Source of the DNA: Phyto melanocephala
Lineage: Eukaryota; Arthropoda; Insecta; Diptera; Rhinophoridae
Assembly: GCA_941918925.1 (NCBI GenBank)
Contig: OW799234.1
Span: 70,927,043-70,991,042, forward strand
DNA: 64,000 nucleotides
Direction of reading: 5' to 3'
Both the position numbers and the translations under genes were made by a program. Numbering within the stretch: position 1 is the first letter of the stretch; each line of letters begins with the position of its first letter. This document shows positions 34,971-46,985 of this stretch, in pieces. The notes below the pieces were generated by a model. That model had not been told where the DNA came from. It searched no databases and saw nothing but the letters and a program-made list of their open reading frames with translations.

Positions 34971-35196
34971 AAATAAGTAAGAATGATATATTCGGCCGTG
35001 CCTAATTTGATAATACCCATCAACATCATGTACAAAGGAACACAAGGTAACTTCGACAAAATTTCAAATTTAATGTTAAAAGCCATTTTGCTTTATTTTT
35101 TCCTTTACCCCATCTTTGATTTCTATCATTATGCCCTTTCATTTCATTTGAGACCTATATTGATAGGGTATAAAAAAAATTATCAGTTATTTTTTC

Positions 35197-35292
35197 GGGC
35201 CCAGTCTAATAGTCAAGCGCTTTCGTTTGACATCAATTTAGAGGGGGTTGAAGTGGGTGCATTTTAATAACTAGAATTGACCCATACATAAA
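35197..35292. repeat. Left inverted arm of D element
   Basis: From GGGCCCAGTCTAATAG through AGGGGGTTGAAGTGGGTGCA to GACCCATACATAAA. It matches the reverse complement of 36767-36855 at roughly 80% by eye. Confidence 0.75.
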
Positions 35293-35699
35293 TCCCCATT
35301 TTGTGGTAGGTTTTTCTTAGTTTTTATATTTTGATTGTCAAGCCCTTTTCATTTGATACTAATAACGCTTTTTTGTGACGACTGTAAGCTGAAAAAATCG
35401 ATTTTCTGAAAAACACCAAAACATTTATACTTTTCTGTCATTTCCATATAATGCATTCATTTTCTCAGCGCCGCACAGTGGTTCAAATTTCTAAGGAAGG
35501 CGGTCATACGTAGTTTACTAAGCTATGGTCATCAAAATTAATATGAATATTAATGTTTACGGTATTTTTGGGCCAATATGGGCAAAATAAGATAAAAAAG
35601 TCTGTAAATATAATATTATAATAATTTGTTAGTTATTGATTAAAGAAAAAATAACAAATTTTATAACGGCAATTTAATACAACATTTGTACATTATTTT

Positions 35700-36115
35700 C
35701 AAAAACCTAACATACGCAAAGCCTCAGGTGATAGCATAGACTTCTTCTTTTGTGGTAATTTACATAAAGAATTAATCTACGGGTCGGAATTTAGAAGAAG
35801 TCTATGCAAAATATCAGTGTTAGTAACAACACGAGATATTTTTCGCGTGTTGTCTTGTCTGAATTGCTTAAAAAATGTATTACAAAATTCAGCGGCTTCT
35901 TCAGAGAGCTCGCCTATGGAAACTAAACAGTGATCAACTACTTCCGATCCATGAATTAACACTTTATGAACTGAAGCAGGCAAATTATACCGTACATTCG
36001 CGCGATTCCTAACGAGTAATCTCTAAATTTTACACTATTAATTTTGTATCCCGAAGAAACAGATTGCAAAAGATGATGACACCGATCAATAACTGCTTGA
36101 TCTAAGCTAGTAGTA
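35700..36115 (-). pseudogene. C-terminal relic of a second repetitive arthropod protein family (function unknown)
   Basis: On the minus strand the frames give, in order, LDQAVIDRCHHLLQSV, KFRDYSLGIARMY, then after a frameshift LPASVHKVLIHGSEVVDHCL, SIGELSEEAAEFCN and FRQDNTRKISRVVTNTDIL, ending LLLNSDP. A stop codon follows, then LPQKKKSMLSPEALRMLG. From memory this is the C-terminal part of an uncharacterised protein found in many copies in arthropod genomes (the block 'VHKVLIHG....LP.G.LSEEAQE' is distinctive). The copy number suggests a transposon protein, but I cannot assign a superfamily. It lacks its N-terminal part and has at least one frameshift and one stop. Confidence 0.65.
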
Positions 36116-36185
36116 AGTACTAGAGCGAACTAATAGTGAAAAAATCGAACATCGTCATTTGACCACTATGTCCTACTACTGAGCA

Positions 36186-36300
36186 ACTGTGCGCCGTATT
36201 CATAAACAAATTTTAGGTTTATTAAAAGCTTATTTGACGGATGTTTTACAGAATTTATATTTTTATAATTACGGCAGTTTAAGCTTATGAGTACAGAAAT
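36186..36300. repeat. Possible MITE
   Basis: GCCGTATTCATAAAC at the left and GCTTATGAGTACAG near the right form a short imperfect inverted pair. Both arms also share AAGCTTA/TTAAAC-type blocks. About 115 bp, non-coding, tentative. Confidence 0.35.
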
Positions 36301-36309
36301 CCATTAACA

Positions 36310-36480
36310 TTGTCCGTATGTCTCTATGTATGTTGCGAAAAGTTTTTTAAAGCCCACCGCCATCACCACCACCCGTGTGGTATCAAAATATCGGAAATTT
36401 TTCGGAGCAGTAATAAAAATCAGCGAAATCTCCCCATAGGTTTCTGAGATATGATCTAATAAACACGACTGCCTCCGTTT
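36310..36480 (-). repeat. Segment shared with B elements
   Basis: AAGTTTTTTAAAGCCCACCG, GTATCAAAATATCGGAAATT and TTTCTGAGATATGATC follow the same order as 29070-29200 inside the B element (AACTTTTTGAAGCCCCCACC, TATTAAAATATCAGAAATAT, ACTGAGATATGAGC). Confidence 0.65.
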
Positions 36481-36766
36481 TTCCCAGGCACATTTGTGAC
36501 GATTTGCATGTCTCTTAAGAAATTCCTGAAAAATGTTCGATAAATCGGTCAGTAATAGGCAAAGTTATAGCCAAAAATTATTTGTAAAGACCAAATTATA
36601 ATCCGTGGTCTCTCAAATTAGATCTGAAAAAAACTGATGAAACTGATATATAAGCACCAAACCAACTGATTCGGTGTTTTCCTAAGGGCTTAACTAGCAG
36701 AATACAATACACTTAAAAAAATGTAAAATCCATGATGGCCGCCACTACAAAATGGCGTACAATAAT

Positions 36767-36855
36767 TTTATGTATGGGTCAATTGTAATAATTAAAGTGT
36801 ACCCACTTCAACCCCCTCAATATTGATATCAAATGAAAACTAGCAGATTGGGCCC
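36767..36855. repeat. Right inverted arm of D element
   Basis: TTTATGTATGGGTCAATTGT, CCCACTTCAACCCCCTCAAT and a terminal GGGCCC pair with 35197-35292 in inverted orientation. Confidence 0.75.
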
Positions 36856-36930
36856 TAGTAATATTCAGTTAACTATGAAAAATAAAAAAATCCAAGATGG
36901 CGTCCACGACCGAATATAGCATTTTTTGTT

Positions 36931-39495
36931 TTGCTTCTGTAATTCTTAAATAGCAATAAAATTTTAGCTATTTTTAGGTTAATGTACAATTTTATTTGTA
37001 TTATAATTTCTATTTAGTGACATTTTCTTAAAGACTTAAATACAAATTACTCTTCATTATGCAACGTTGACGTTCATGTTTATGTTTGTCACTTCAGCGT
37101 TAGTGCTTAGCACAAGACTTGCCACTATTGTTTCTGTTCGGCTGTAAAACTTTGCAGCAAAATAAATTAGGATACAGAAAAGCTAACTGAAACAATTAAC
37201 TTAAAACAGCTGACTTAAGTGACTTTAACTAACTACTTAAAACTAATTTTAGTTATAGTTGAAATTAGAACTCACAATTGCAACAAAAGCACATTTCTGT
37301 TCTTTTATCGTAGACTAAAAGTTACTTTTATCGTAGACTAGAAGTTACTTTTATCGCTTTATAAATGTAATTTAATTTTGCCAGATAATTAATGCAAAAT
37401 CTTCCTTTAATTTTAAATGTAGGAATATTTATGTTAAAAGTGCCTTGATAGAGATTTTCTTTTAAAGTGGGATTAACAGAACATTTTAAAAGAGAAGGCA
37501 ATTTCTATAAATTTCTTTTAAATAAAATTTGTTTTGAAATAAAGTCTACAGCATTTTTTTTTTTTTTTTTTTTTTTGAGAGAGAGAGAGTTGTTCGAAAA
37601 CTTTGTATATATAGAATTTATTTTTATCTCTCAAAAAAAAACTCTCTTTTAAATTTAAAAATTTTTTTTTTAATAAAAAGGGAATTTATCAAAACTTCTT
37701 TAGTGAAAGATATTTTTTCAAGTGTTTTTTAGGCAGGGGAATTATGAAAAACTTTCTACTTAAATAGAGCTTATCAAAAATTCTCTTTCAAGAGAGAACT
37801 TTTTTAAAATTGTTTTAAAAGAAATTAATTATCCAAAGTTTTCATTAGTGAAGAGATTTACTAATAAATAATTTTTATGTAGGCTTCTGTGAGCGAAGTA
37901 TTTAAGGAATGAAAGTAAAACATCTCGTGATTTCTTCGAAACTTTTTCATATAAATTTATACTTCTTTTACACACTTTTTGTTATTAAAATTAAAATTAC
38001 TAAAATCTACAGACCTATACCGTCTTTCTATGCATTAGAGTTTATTATGGATGTGTTTTCCATTTCTTGTTTATAATTATTGATTGACCAGAAGGCAAAA
38101 TAAAATTTTTCTTGTGCCGTAAACCATGCAACTGATTGCGTGTTTTTGCCTTGAAACCTTAAATAGAATTAATGTTTCCCAAACAATATTTTAATAATTA
38201 TGTATTTTGTTTTCGTTCAAAAATATAAACAATCTCTTTACCATTTTCATTAAAGCATGAGTACACGTTCTATAATATTCATTCTAGATATGATCTACTG
38301 GTAGTTTGTCGAATGTGTGACTTTTTATTTTTAATAATTTCATGGTTTATGATTTTATGCTGGTTGTATGCAAGTACGTATGTTTGTAATAAATACAATG
38401 TGCTGTGTTGGCACATATTTGTCTTCTTTTAACACTGTATAATTAAGTCTAGGGAGTTGGTGGGCGAAAACTGTGTCAGTCTATAAAATAAAAATGAAAT
38501 AAAAAGGGAAGGAGATGATTAGGGGGTATTAAAAATAATTATCAGCACGAACTTTTAAGGAACACTAAAAGCTATTAACTGTCTGGTCATTGTTATTAAA
38601 ATTTACAAATACATAATAATAATAATTTCCAAACAAAAACAAAATGCTTAAAACGTTATTAAAATAGGTAAGACTTTAATAATTGATAAAAAAAATATAT
38701 AAAGTTATTTAGAACAATAATATAATTAATTATTTGGATACGCTTACCATAGTTTGTCTGTTACTTAAAAGCTTGAATATTTACCTGCAAATATAGCAAA
38801 AGCACAAATAATGATTATGAATAAAAGTTTAATACATTTAAATAACTTTTGCATTCAAATAATAATTTGTAGTTAAGTTTTTAATAAGATATTTCTGCAT
38901 CATTAATATGCATAACTACCTCATGTACCTAAGGCGATTATGACAAAAGCAGTTTTGAAAAAATCAAATTTCAACTGGGGATTATCACAAAAGATGCTTG
39001 ATCGCCTGAAAAGCTTGAAAGGCATCTTCACATAAACTATTTAAGATAAAGAACACAAAAAGCTTAAGGCATACACTTATGGTGAGTTTTTTTCCAGAAT
39101 TTCTTACAAATTATTTTTAACACAGAATATGTTATTTATAGAAAATTTACAAAAATTTGTTGATTTATAATTTTTTTGTTTGTTTAACATAAACTTACAA
39201 ATACTCTCCATATACACACATAGCAAATTTTTGTTTGTCTTCTACTTTAAGAGAAAATTTACAACAACATTTTGTTTAAAAATTTAGATTTTGAAAACCT
39301 CAATAAATATTAAAATTCCCCTTAATTATAAGTATTAACCTTCATTAAAAGTATTTTTTGATAACGAGCCTTGTTTTCATTTAAAAATTCTTTCTTCAGT
39401 CTCAATATTTTAAGCAGGTTTTTTATACATACTTTGGATACCTTTGATGTCCTTTTGGGTATCCCTGACGTTTATTTAACGACTATGATTTTTTT
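36931..39495. other. No gene seen; small tandem repeat and poly-T
   Basis: A 23-bp unit TTTTATCGTAGACTAAAAGT occurs about 2.4 times at 37305-37355. A run of about 22 T lies at 37554-37575, followed by GA repeats. Otherwise AT-rich with no recognised coding. Confidence 0.5.
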
Positions 39496-39499
39496 GACA

Positions 39500-40003
39500 C
39501 AAAAATAAGTAGGACATTCAGTCAATCAGATACACTTTTGATTATCGATATTTCAGCTTGTACAATGCTACTGTGATCTGGTAGCCAGAAAAGCCACCAA
39601 GGAGCATTTTTCCTGTTTCGATCTGTCGTAATGCGTCAGCATAAACCTCCTAGTAGGTATCCTCTTCCTGTCAATCCCGTGATTACTACAAAGAGATTGC
39701 TATCACAGAAAGCAGTTGTAGTATAAAAGTCCATAAGTATATGAATAGCTCGTATTCTGATCGCTGTATTAAAAGTTTTATGGTTAGATATCAGAACCGA
39801 AAGTAGCTAATTTAACATTAAACACAATGAGGGTGTTGTGTGAAAAACACCCTTAATAAACAGTGCTAAGCTGCACAGGACACTCACAAAGAGTTTGCTG
39901 TAGGTGGAACGGATAAGTGTGTTCCAACATATAAAAGCTCCGTACATAAGATTCAGTTTTATAATCATGTCAACTAGCCAGGCAGTTTTTTTCGAATCCA
40001 TGC
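39500..40003 (-). pseudogene. LINE ORF2 relic (RT thumb region to start of RNase H)
   Basis: The minus-strand frame from 40001 reads AWLVDMIIKLNLMYGAFICW, then FIKGVFHTTPSLCLML. This is the pattern after the reverse transcriptase core in Jockey/I/R1-type LINEs (compare W....IRPIL.YGA..W and ITGA.RTTPT.AL..LL). After a stop the adjacent frame gives NTAIRIRAIHI and SSIVQAEISIIKSVSDWL-like sequence (CSVFQAE.LAI), the beginning of RNase H with its Glu. Frameshifts and stops throughout. Confidence 0.7.
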
Positions 40004-41255
40004 ACCAAGTATTATCAGTGGATCCTCTAGACGAATATATGGCAACAGATGCCTCATACCCCTGACAGACACATGGTGTTTACCTCTTGAGGGATGCTGG
40101 TTTCCAGGTTGTCGGTGCTACAAAAGGGTTGTGAACGTTCAAGTTGAAGTCCAAAAGGTGGTGGTTGAGTGTCTCTGTATATTGGTTTAATACAAACTGT
40201 TCCGTGGCTCTTCTTTTTTAAATAAACACACACACTTTAACTTTTCTTTAATTTTTATTGATTTTTATTAACTTTTTACTTTAAATAATTTATTGTGGCT
40301 CAAGTGGCGCCTGTCTCGTTTGGTGTTTTGCAAACGAATGCCTTAGTTGATCAAACCTTTTAACGGCGTTGACTCAGCGCCGACTCACCGCACTATGTAA
40401 GTGTGTAATCACACAAGGCAAATTATATGATACGGTTTACACATGACAGACGCTAACATAACATGGTATACATACCACTTGCATGTTCGATGGTTGAACT
40501 GTAGTTAAGCTTAACACATATTTAGTATTCCATACTATTATCGTATAAAAATACGCAGAACATTAGGTCCAACGGGCCCTTTTTCTGTGCAAAAGTATGA
40601 AAGTTTAGTTTTACTTTTGTTAATGCTGTTTTCTAATTGAAAACCCTCTCAAACAATTACACCTAATTTTTGTTTGGGCTAAATATAAAGCTCCGTTAGA
40701 TTTTTATGTCAAAATCATTCGAAGCAATTTTTTTTTGTAACAAAAGTCAGTACTTTTTTCGGTCAACTTTAACTGTTTGTTTTTCGAATTGTGTTGATAA
40801 TCATTTATTTCTGTAAAATGCAAACTGAAGAACCAAGTAAGTGTAAATGTGTGTAATTGATACTTTTTGATGTTTACGTCGGTATACTTGAAAATAACCC
40901 ATTAGAATACATAACCTGTTCTGTCTAAACCTTTGGCCTTCTGTAAGTCAAAACAAATTTTTACCCCATTTGACCTCTTTGAATAAAAGTATAAATTAAG
41001 CAATAATTAATGAGTTGATTAAGCCGTAGTGCTAAAGGAAAGAATGGAAAGCCAAACAAGATCATGAAAAATTCGTTAAGTCTGCTATATGGGCTGTCGT
41101 TACTTTGATTCTATTAATTTCTAGGAAAATTTTGAAAATTAATTAGAAAATTTATGAAATTGAAGAGGACCTTTTTGATTTGAATTTTTGTAAGATTTAA
41201 GCAATTACTGTTGTTGTTGTGTCGGATCCGACTGACTATATTAGGGGTGTGCAGG
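40004..41255. other. No gene recognised
   Basis: Possible fragments of an unplaced dispersed repeat: CCCTGACAGACACATGG near 40060 and CATGTTCGATGGTTGAAC near 40480 resemble pieces at 62580-62670. No coding is supported. Confidence 0.4.
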
Positions 41256-41257
41256 TT

Positions 41258-42040
41258 TTACGGATGGATCGAAGATGGATATGGATATGTATATCAGGAG
41301 GTCTTACAGACTTACTGATGACTGTAGTGTGTTCCAAACGGAGATACTTGCATCTATAAGTCAACGGATCTGATCTCATATTGGATTATATTCCAAGGGG
41401 TAGGGGGTAACTCTATACGTGGACAGTCATTCGGCGCTTAGGGTATTTTACGTCAAATCTAGGATAGTTAGGAAGTGCAGGAGAGCACTCGAAACGATCA
41501 TGAACCTCTTCAATGTCAAATTTTGTTACATACCATTTCACAATGGAATTAACGGGAAGGAAATTGCTGACATACTTGCGCGCGGTGGATCAGCACTGGT
41601 TTCGACGTGCGAAGAGGACATGGAGAGACCTCCGATAGGCTACTATTTTGGGCGTATTAGGGTACTAATATGGCGTGGAGGAATCGAAGAGACTTCAGAG
41701 TTTCAAGGGCTTTATGGCCCAAGTTGAACTCACGGACCCTACGTTACTGCTGGGCCTGGTTAAGATATGTCTGAGGGCTACTATTGGGGTTTTTAACAGG
41801 ACACTGTCCTGTGAGAACTAGGATTAGTAGATGGGATCACGGTGTGAGGATAAGGAGAATCAAGAGACTGTGGAACACATTGTCTGTCACTGCCCGAGGC
41901 TACAGAATCGCAGGTTTAAGTGGTTAGGTAGACGATTCCACGATGAGTTCGGCAATGTTTCAGAGTGCAAATTGGGGAATATAATCGGATTCATCATGGA
42001 GATCGGGTGGCTGGTGAAGATGCAATGGGGCTCGTACTGC
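41258..42040 (+). pseudogene. LINE ORF2 relic: RNase H and C-terminal zinc-knuckle
   Basis: The RNase H domain is readable across frames with all four acidic residues. TDGSKM (41260) holds the first Asp and SYRLTDDCSVFQTEILAS the Glu. VDSHSALRVFYVKSRIV (about 41416) holds the second Asp. IPFHNGINGKEIADILARGG (about 41535-41590) holds the last Asp in the HSGI.GNE.ADELAR motif. After a frameshift, GSRCEDKENQETVEHIVCHC and PRLQNRRFKWLG give the Cys/His pattern common at the C-terminus of Jockey/I-type ORF2. No reverse transcriptase is left upstream, consistent with 5' truncation during target-primed integration. An ordinary poly(A) tail is not clear. Confidence 0.8.
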
Positions 42041-44067
42041 ATTTCCTACAAACTATTTCTTATTTTCATTTATTGTATTTTCAGGAACCCTTTCTCTCTC
42101 TCTTTTTCTAATCAATCCTCTATCTTTCTTGTATAAAAGAAAACACAATGGATCGCATTGGTCCCCCTTTAATACCTACCTAGCTATCTAAGCAATTACT
42201 GAATATTTAACTATAATTAAAATAAATAAATGAACACTATGTATGATATTTTCATTAATGGTTGCAAAGAAGGTAATTTTTGGGCGCCAATGTGATGAAT
42301 TAAATTGGTACAGGTTTTGGTTTAAAAATCATGGTTTTTAAAAAGTTATTTATTTAGCACAGAAAAAGTGGCTATTTGAACAATAGTGGGCTGTCAGGGG
42401 TATTAAAAACTCTCAAATAAGTATTCTGAAACTAAATTTGCATGGCATCAAGTATCAGAGCTAGATTTCTCGCACAATTTGATAGAACGTATTCCACACC
42501 TGGTATGCATAGAGGTGAAATTATTTCTTTAAATATTTTTTTATATTTTTTAGAAAAATTTCTTAAATTCAATTCTACCTTTAAAACTGTTTACGACAAT
42601 TAGGTGTAATTTATTTCTTTCGTGCTTCATTTCGTGTCACTAGAAATGTGTCAAATATATTATCTTTTTTAAATATAGTTAAACTGTGTCAACAGACAGC
42701 TGTAATAACAATTAAATGGGTTGGGACACTCATCAATAAAACAAATTAAACTAATTTATATTACATTTCATGCATTCTATCCAAAAACGAAAATACATAA
42801 ACATAAGACTATAATTTGTGTTTTTTTTTCTGTGTGTGAAAAATAATATAAATTTTATAAACAACCACAAAAAAAAAAAAGTTATCATACCATGGTCATT
42901 ATTACTAACCACTAGATAAACAAAAATTTGCAAAACCACCGACTTTGTCATTAGTAAAATAATTTTTTCTGTTCTGACACACAACAAGTCCGAAAAAAGT
43001 ATATAACTTTTAAGGAGTGTTCCATAAAAGTTTTTGTTGTTGTTGTTTACCTTTCTAACTAGAAAAGTGGAAGAATAGAAAAAAAAAACGAAGGAAGGAA
43101 AATGTCTAGAAAAAAAAGCAACGCAACAATATTTTCTTTACACCTTTAGCAAACACATCAACTCTAACGATACTCTACATCTAAATGTATACTTTTGTGC
43201 ATGTTAAAAGTTGGTTACTTATACTACAGGCCACAACTTGTTGAGTAGCAAACAACCTAAAGACAGAGAGGGAGAGAGAGAGAGAGATAGATAGAGCAAG
43301 AGGAAGCTAGAATTAAAAAAAATAATACAAACAATAAAATATCTATACAACAAACACGTTTTGTAATTTAAGGTGTTTCTGGTAAATGAAATAAATATGT
43401 GTATGAACGTGTGATGACTATGACCACACTTATACGTATTGTGCCAATTTGTTAGGAAAAAACAAATTATGGGGAAAAACTCGAATGAATCCCTAAACCA
43501 AACACCAACGTCATCATGATGAGTTGGTTGAATAAAACTATTTTTGAAAACTTTTTTTTTTTTGTTTTTTTGTTAAAAATTACTGTCATATTGTTTGTTC
43601 AATTAACCTAGAAAAAAACCAAGCATTAGAAGAAGGGGACTATTGATACGTGTGAGTGTGTAAATAAGAAAGCGTAAATTATATAATAGTGGAATTGTTT
43701 GTAAATTTGATAAACAGGTAAACAAATTATAGATTCAGGACAATAATCCAATATTGGCTTAAAAGAATATATAAGAATATGCCAGCAGAAAAGAAATATT
43801 AAAATATTCGTTCGTTTCTTTAAAGTAATTGACTATCTTTTACTAAACTTTACTAAATTGCGTTTGCATATAAACGTTAACAATCCAGTAAGGTCTAGTA
43901 AAAAATAGTAAAAACATTAAGTTAAGGAACGAGCCCAATGTCGAGATATTTCAAGAATTATGTTTCCAAAGATTTAAATTGGTTTGAATTATGTTTCTAA
44001 TAAAGGGACCGCCATCTAACGTTTTATTTTTCAACTAGTGCTTATTTCGTAAATGGTAACACTTAGC
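42041..44067. other. No gene seen; GA microsatellite
   Basis: GA/GATA repeat at 43264-43296. Short open frames show no domain. AT-rich. Confidence 0.5.
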
Positions 44068-44206
44068 TCATGTCTGATTCGACAAAAAATTAGTTTCGAC
44101 TCCTCTATTCATAAGCTTTCAGAAAATATATACTTTATGGGGTCGGAAATGAAAATTGTAGAAATTACAAACGGAATGACAAAGCTATATATACCCTTGT
44201 ATAAAA
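44068..44206 (+). mobile_element. 'B' element 3'-end fragment
   Basis: CCTCTATTCATAAGCTTTCA, ATATATACTTTATGGGGTCG, TTGTAGAAATTACAAACGGA and ATATATACCCTTGTATAAA reproduce the last 140 bp of the B family. The 5' part is missing, and the 68-residue open frame covering it comes from the repeat. Confidence 0.75.
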
Positions 44207-44997
44207 ACACTAATAATAATAATAAAAAATCATATTTTTTAAAACTTTTGAATTTCTAAAATTTTAAACTATTTAAATATAACCATAATAAATAAATTTC
44301 TCTTTTTAAAAGTAATAAATTTAAAGAAAATCAATGTAAAACTATAAGTAAAAATTCAGGAATAAATCCACCATTAAATGAATAGATTCCTGAAAACATA
44401 TAAATTTATTAAAAGAAATTATAGCTGCCATTTAAACTGTTAATCCTAATGAATTTAAGGAAACAAAACAAAAATTTTATGTTTTTAAATGATATAAACA
44501 AAACTACAATTTAAGCCCCCAACACTTTATAGCCCATAAAATATTAATTTGATTACGTTTTATTTTGAATAGCATATATAAAATTTTATGCACCAATTAG
44601 ACTACAAAAGGGTGCAGAGAACCAGTAGCAGTATTATATTGGGCCATGGCGAACTTCAAATACCCTCTACCAGCTAAAAATTACTACATCTTTTTTTATA
44701 AAATTTTGTAGATCTGTCAGTCTGAAATAAATATGTAGGCTCACAAATTGCAGTACGGATTTTGATAAGATTTGGTTAATATATACCATATCATTTGTCC
44801 AGCAATTAAAACTCTATTTCCCAGAGCAAAAAGAGTAAAAAAAAAGAAATTTAACAAGTTCGAATAATACTGAAATGTAAGAGAGAAATGCGACAAATGA
44901 AATTTACACTAACCACAGTATTAAAATATTTATTTGAAAATAAAGCTTAAAGAATTTTATTGAGAGCAGCTTTGCGGTCCAGGCTCTTTTATTATTG
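44207..44997. other. No gene seen
   Basis: AT-rich, nothing recognised. Confidence 0.4.
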
Positions 44998-45480
44998 TAC
45001 TAACTGGGCCCCGTCCGCGTTGCTGGCCCCAGCGAAACAGAGCATAGGGTTATCGAGCTAATTTCTATGGGGCAAAAAAAAAAAAAAAAAAACTAAATAT
45101 TGCGCAATCTGTCGGCCGAACTTCAAAATAAATACTAACACTTATTTTGAGATAGGTATTTTTTCATTAATATAACAGCTGTAATTTTCAAACATAAATT
45201 TGACATTTGAAATACGTCCCAGAGTGAGAGCGTTTTTGCTTTTACACTCATTTTAAGACATTCATTCCTTAAGACCGTAACTGACAGAGGTTCGTAATAT
45301 CAATGAGTTAATTAGGCTATTAAAATCACGTGATTATTTATTTGTATAAAAGTAAGTATTTATGAGTCCCTATTTTTAAGTGAGGGTGGTTTTGCATTTA
45401 AACAGATTGTACTGAACCGATTTGTCGGCTATTTTATGACACTTTGTCCATTGTGGCTAAATATACTTGCTTTGTTTTGA
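44998..45480 (-). mobile_element. Possible diverged Helitron relic
   Basis: ACTAACTGGGCCCCGTCCGC and GTTGCTGGCCCC at 44999-45030 resemble the 3' end of Helitron family 1 (ACTAGCCAAACCCGGCGCGC and GTTGCTACGCCCC). Further in, 'GTACTGAACCGATTTGTCGG' resembles the 'ACCGATTTTTCTGAAAC' motif. No 5' end was found. Tentative. Confidence 0.35.
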
Positions 45481-46985
45481 TTTCTTAGGTTCTTTTATGC
45501 TAAAGAGGTCTACTATTTACGACTAATATTTTGTTGTATTTTTCACATGCTATTCTCAAATTGTTTACCATCGAAATGATTTTACTTATTTTCTATAAAA
45601 AATTAAGCTTTAAAAAGGTTTATAGTTTCGGTTAATTTTATTTGATTAAACTAAGAATGTTTTTTTACAGTGAGAATGAATTATACAGACAGACATGACG
45701 AAATCAAATCGGAAAGTCTCAAGGGCTAAGAATCAAAGTAATTTTTTGGGCCTGGGCTTAATACTTAATACTGATGCACATTGAATAAGACCTCTGTTAC
45801 TGCTTATAATGATGCAGGGTATAAAACGAATTCAAACCCTTATTTCGTTACACAACTTTTATGCATATGTTTGAAAATTAAACTCACACCACCAGATATA
45901 GACTTAAAAAAAGAAAAGAAATAAAACTATAGCAATAAAAAATTTGCTGTTATTGGTTTATCTGTTTTTTATTTAAATTTTTTCCAATTCTACTTTTTGT
46001 GGTTGAAAATATTTAATCCACAACAATTTTGTATTATTATTAAGCTTAATTTTTTGTTTGTTTGTTTGTTATTAGTTTTTTGTTATGAATATCATATAGA
46101 GTTAATATTAATAAAAAAAATTGACCTAAATATAATGATCTGTACTTCCTCAAACAATATCAAACACACTTGTATACTTTTATATTGTTCATATGACTGC
46201 AAAGAATTGAATAGTTTTTGTAAAACACATTAACTCCCCTGAGCTAGAGCCGAAGGGGAAAGAAACAATTGGAAAATTGTAAATCTATCCATAACTAGTT
46301 GTAGTTTAAATTCATTGGCAATTTATATTTTTGTACTTTTTGTATTTTTCAATCAATCCCACAACTAATCACAATCCAGGGGGCAGCTACAAAAAATAAA
46401 ACGTAAAACAATTTTAATAGAATTTCGTTATAGTTTATTTGAACTGACCATTTAATGTTCTTTGTGTGTCTCGGTATGATTCACATGATTCCCACAATCT
46501 GATAGCATGCATTTGCAAGGATTAAGTGCAAGGCAGAAAGGTAGGAAAACATTAAGCTACAAAACTAGATTTTAGTTTAGACTGTATTTGTTCAACAAAA
46601 AAAAATTTACTAATGGAATATAGACTATTAGATAGTTATAATCCAGACAGCATTTTGTTTTGTTTTAGAAAAAAAGAGCTTTAATTCTTAACAAAAAATG
46701 TTGAAAAATTCAATATTTAAAAGCAATATTGGAAGGACAGACTGATTTGAAAAATTTTTATTAACAAAAATAAACGAAAATTTATTTTTAACTAATAAGA
46801 AACTTATTAATAAGGTGATTATTAAAAAAAGAATATTGCATAAAAAATTTATTTATAAAAAATTTAAATTATTGAAAAAACAAAATATTTAATTATAAAA
46901 ATTTAATTTAAAAGAAAATTTTTCGAAAATTCTCTTAAATTCAGTATTTTTTTAAAATAACTATAACTTAGTTTTCATACGTAAG
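45481..46985. other. No gene seen
   Basis: Very AT-rich. A 78-residue frame at 45997-46233 has no domain. Confidence 0.45.

Larger units (their letters stand above)
34971..36930. mobile_element. 'D' element with inverted arms, carrying nested material
   Basis: The left boundary has GTAAGAATGATATATTCGGC and CGTGCC. On the opposite strand the right boundary has AATGCTATATTCGGTCGTGG, so the B/C-type end motif occurs at both ends in inverted orientation. Inside are matching inverted arms (35197-35292 and 36767-36855). Between the arms sit a relic of a repetitive protein family (35700-36115), a small MITE (36186-36300) and a segment shared with B elements (36310-36480). The 94-residue open frame at 34983-35267 has no known domain. 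Confidence 0.55.

Noticed and set aside
40195..40600. Possible LTR/primer-binding-site region around AAGTGGCGCCTGTC
   Set aside because: No paired terminal repeat, no TG...CA boundary and no target duplication could be found.
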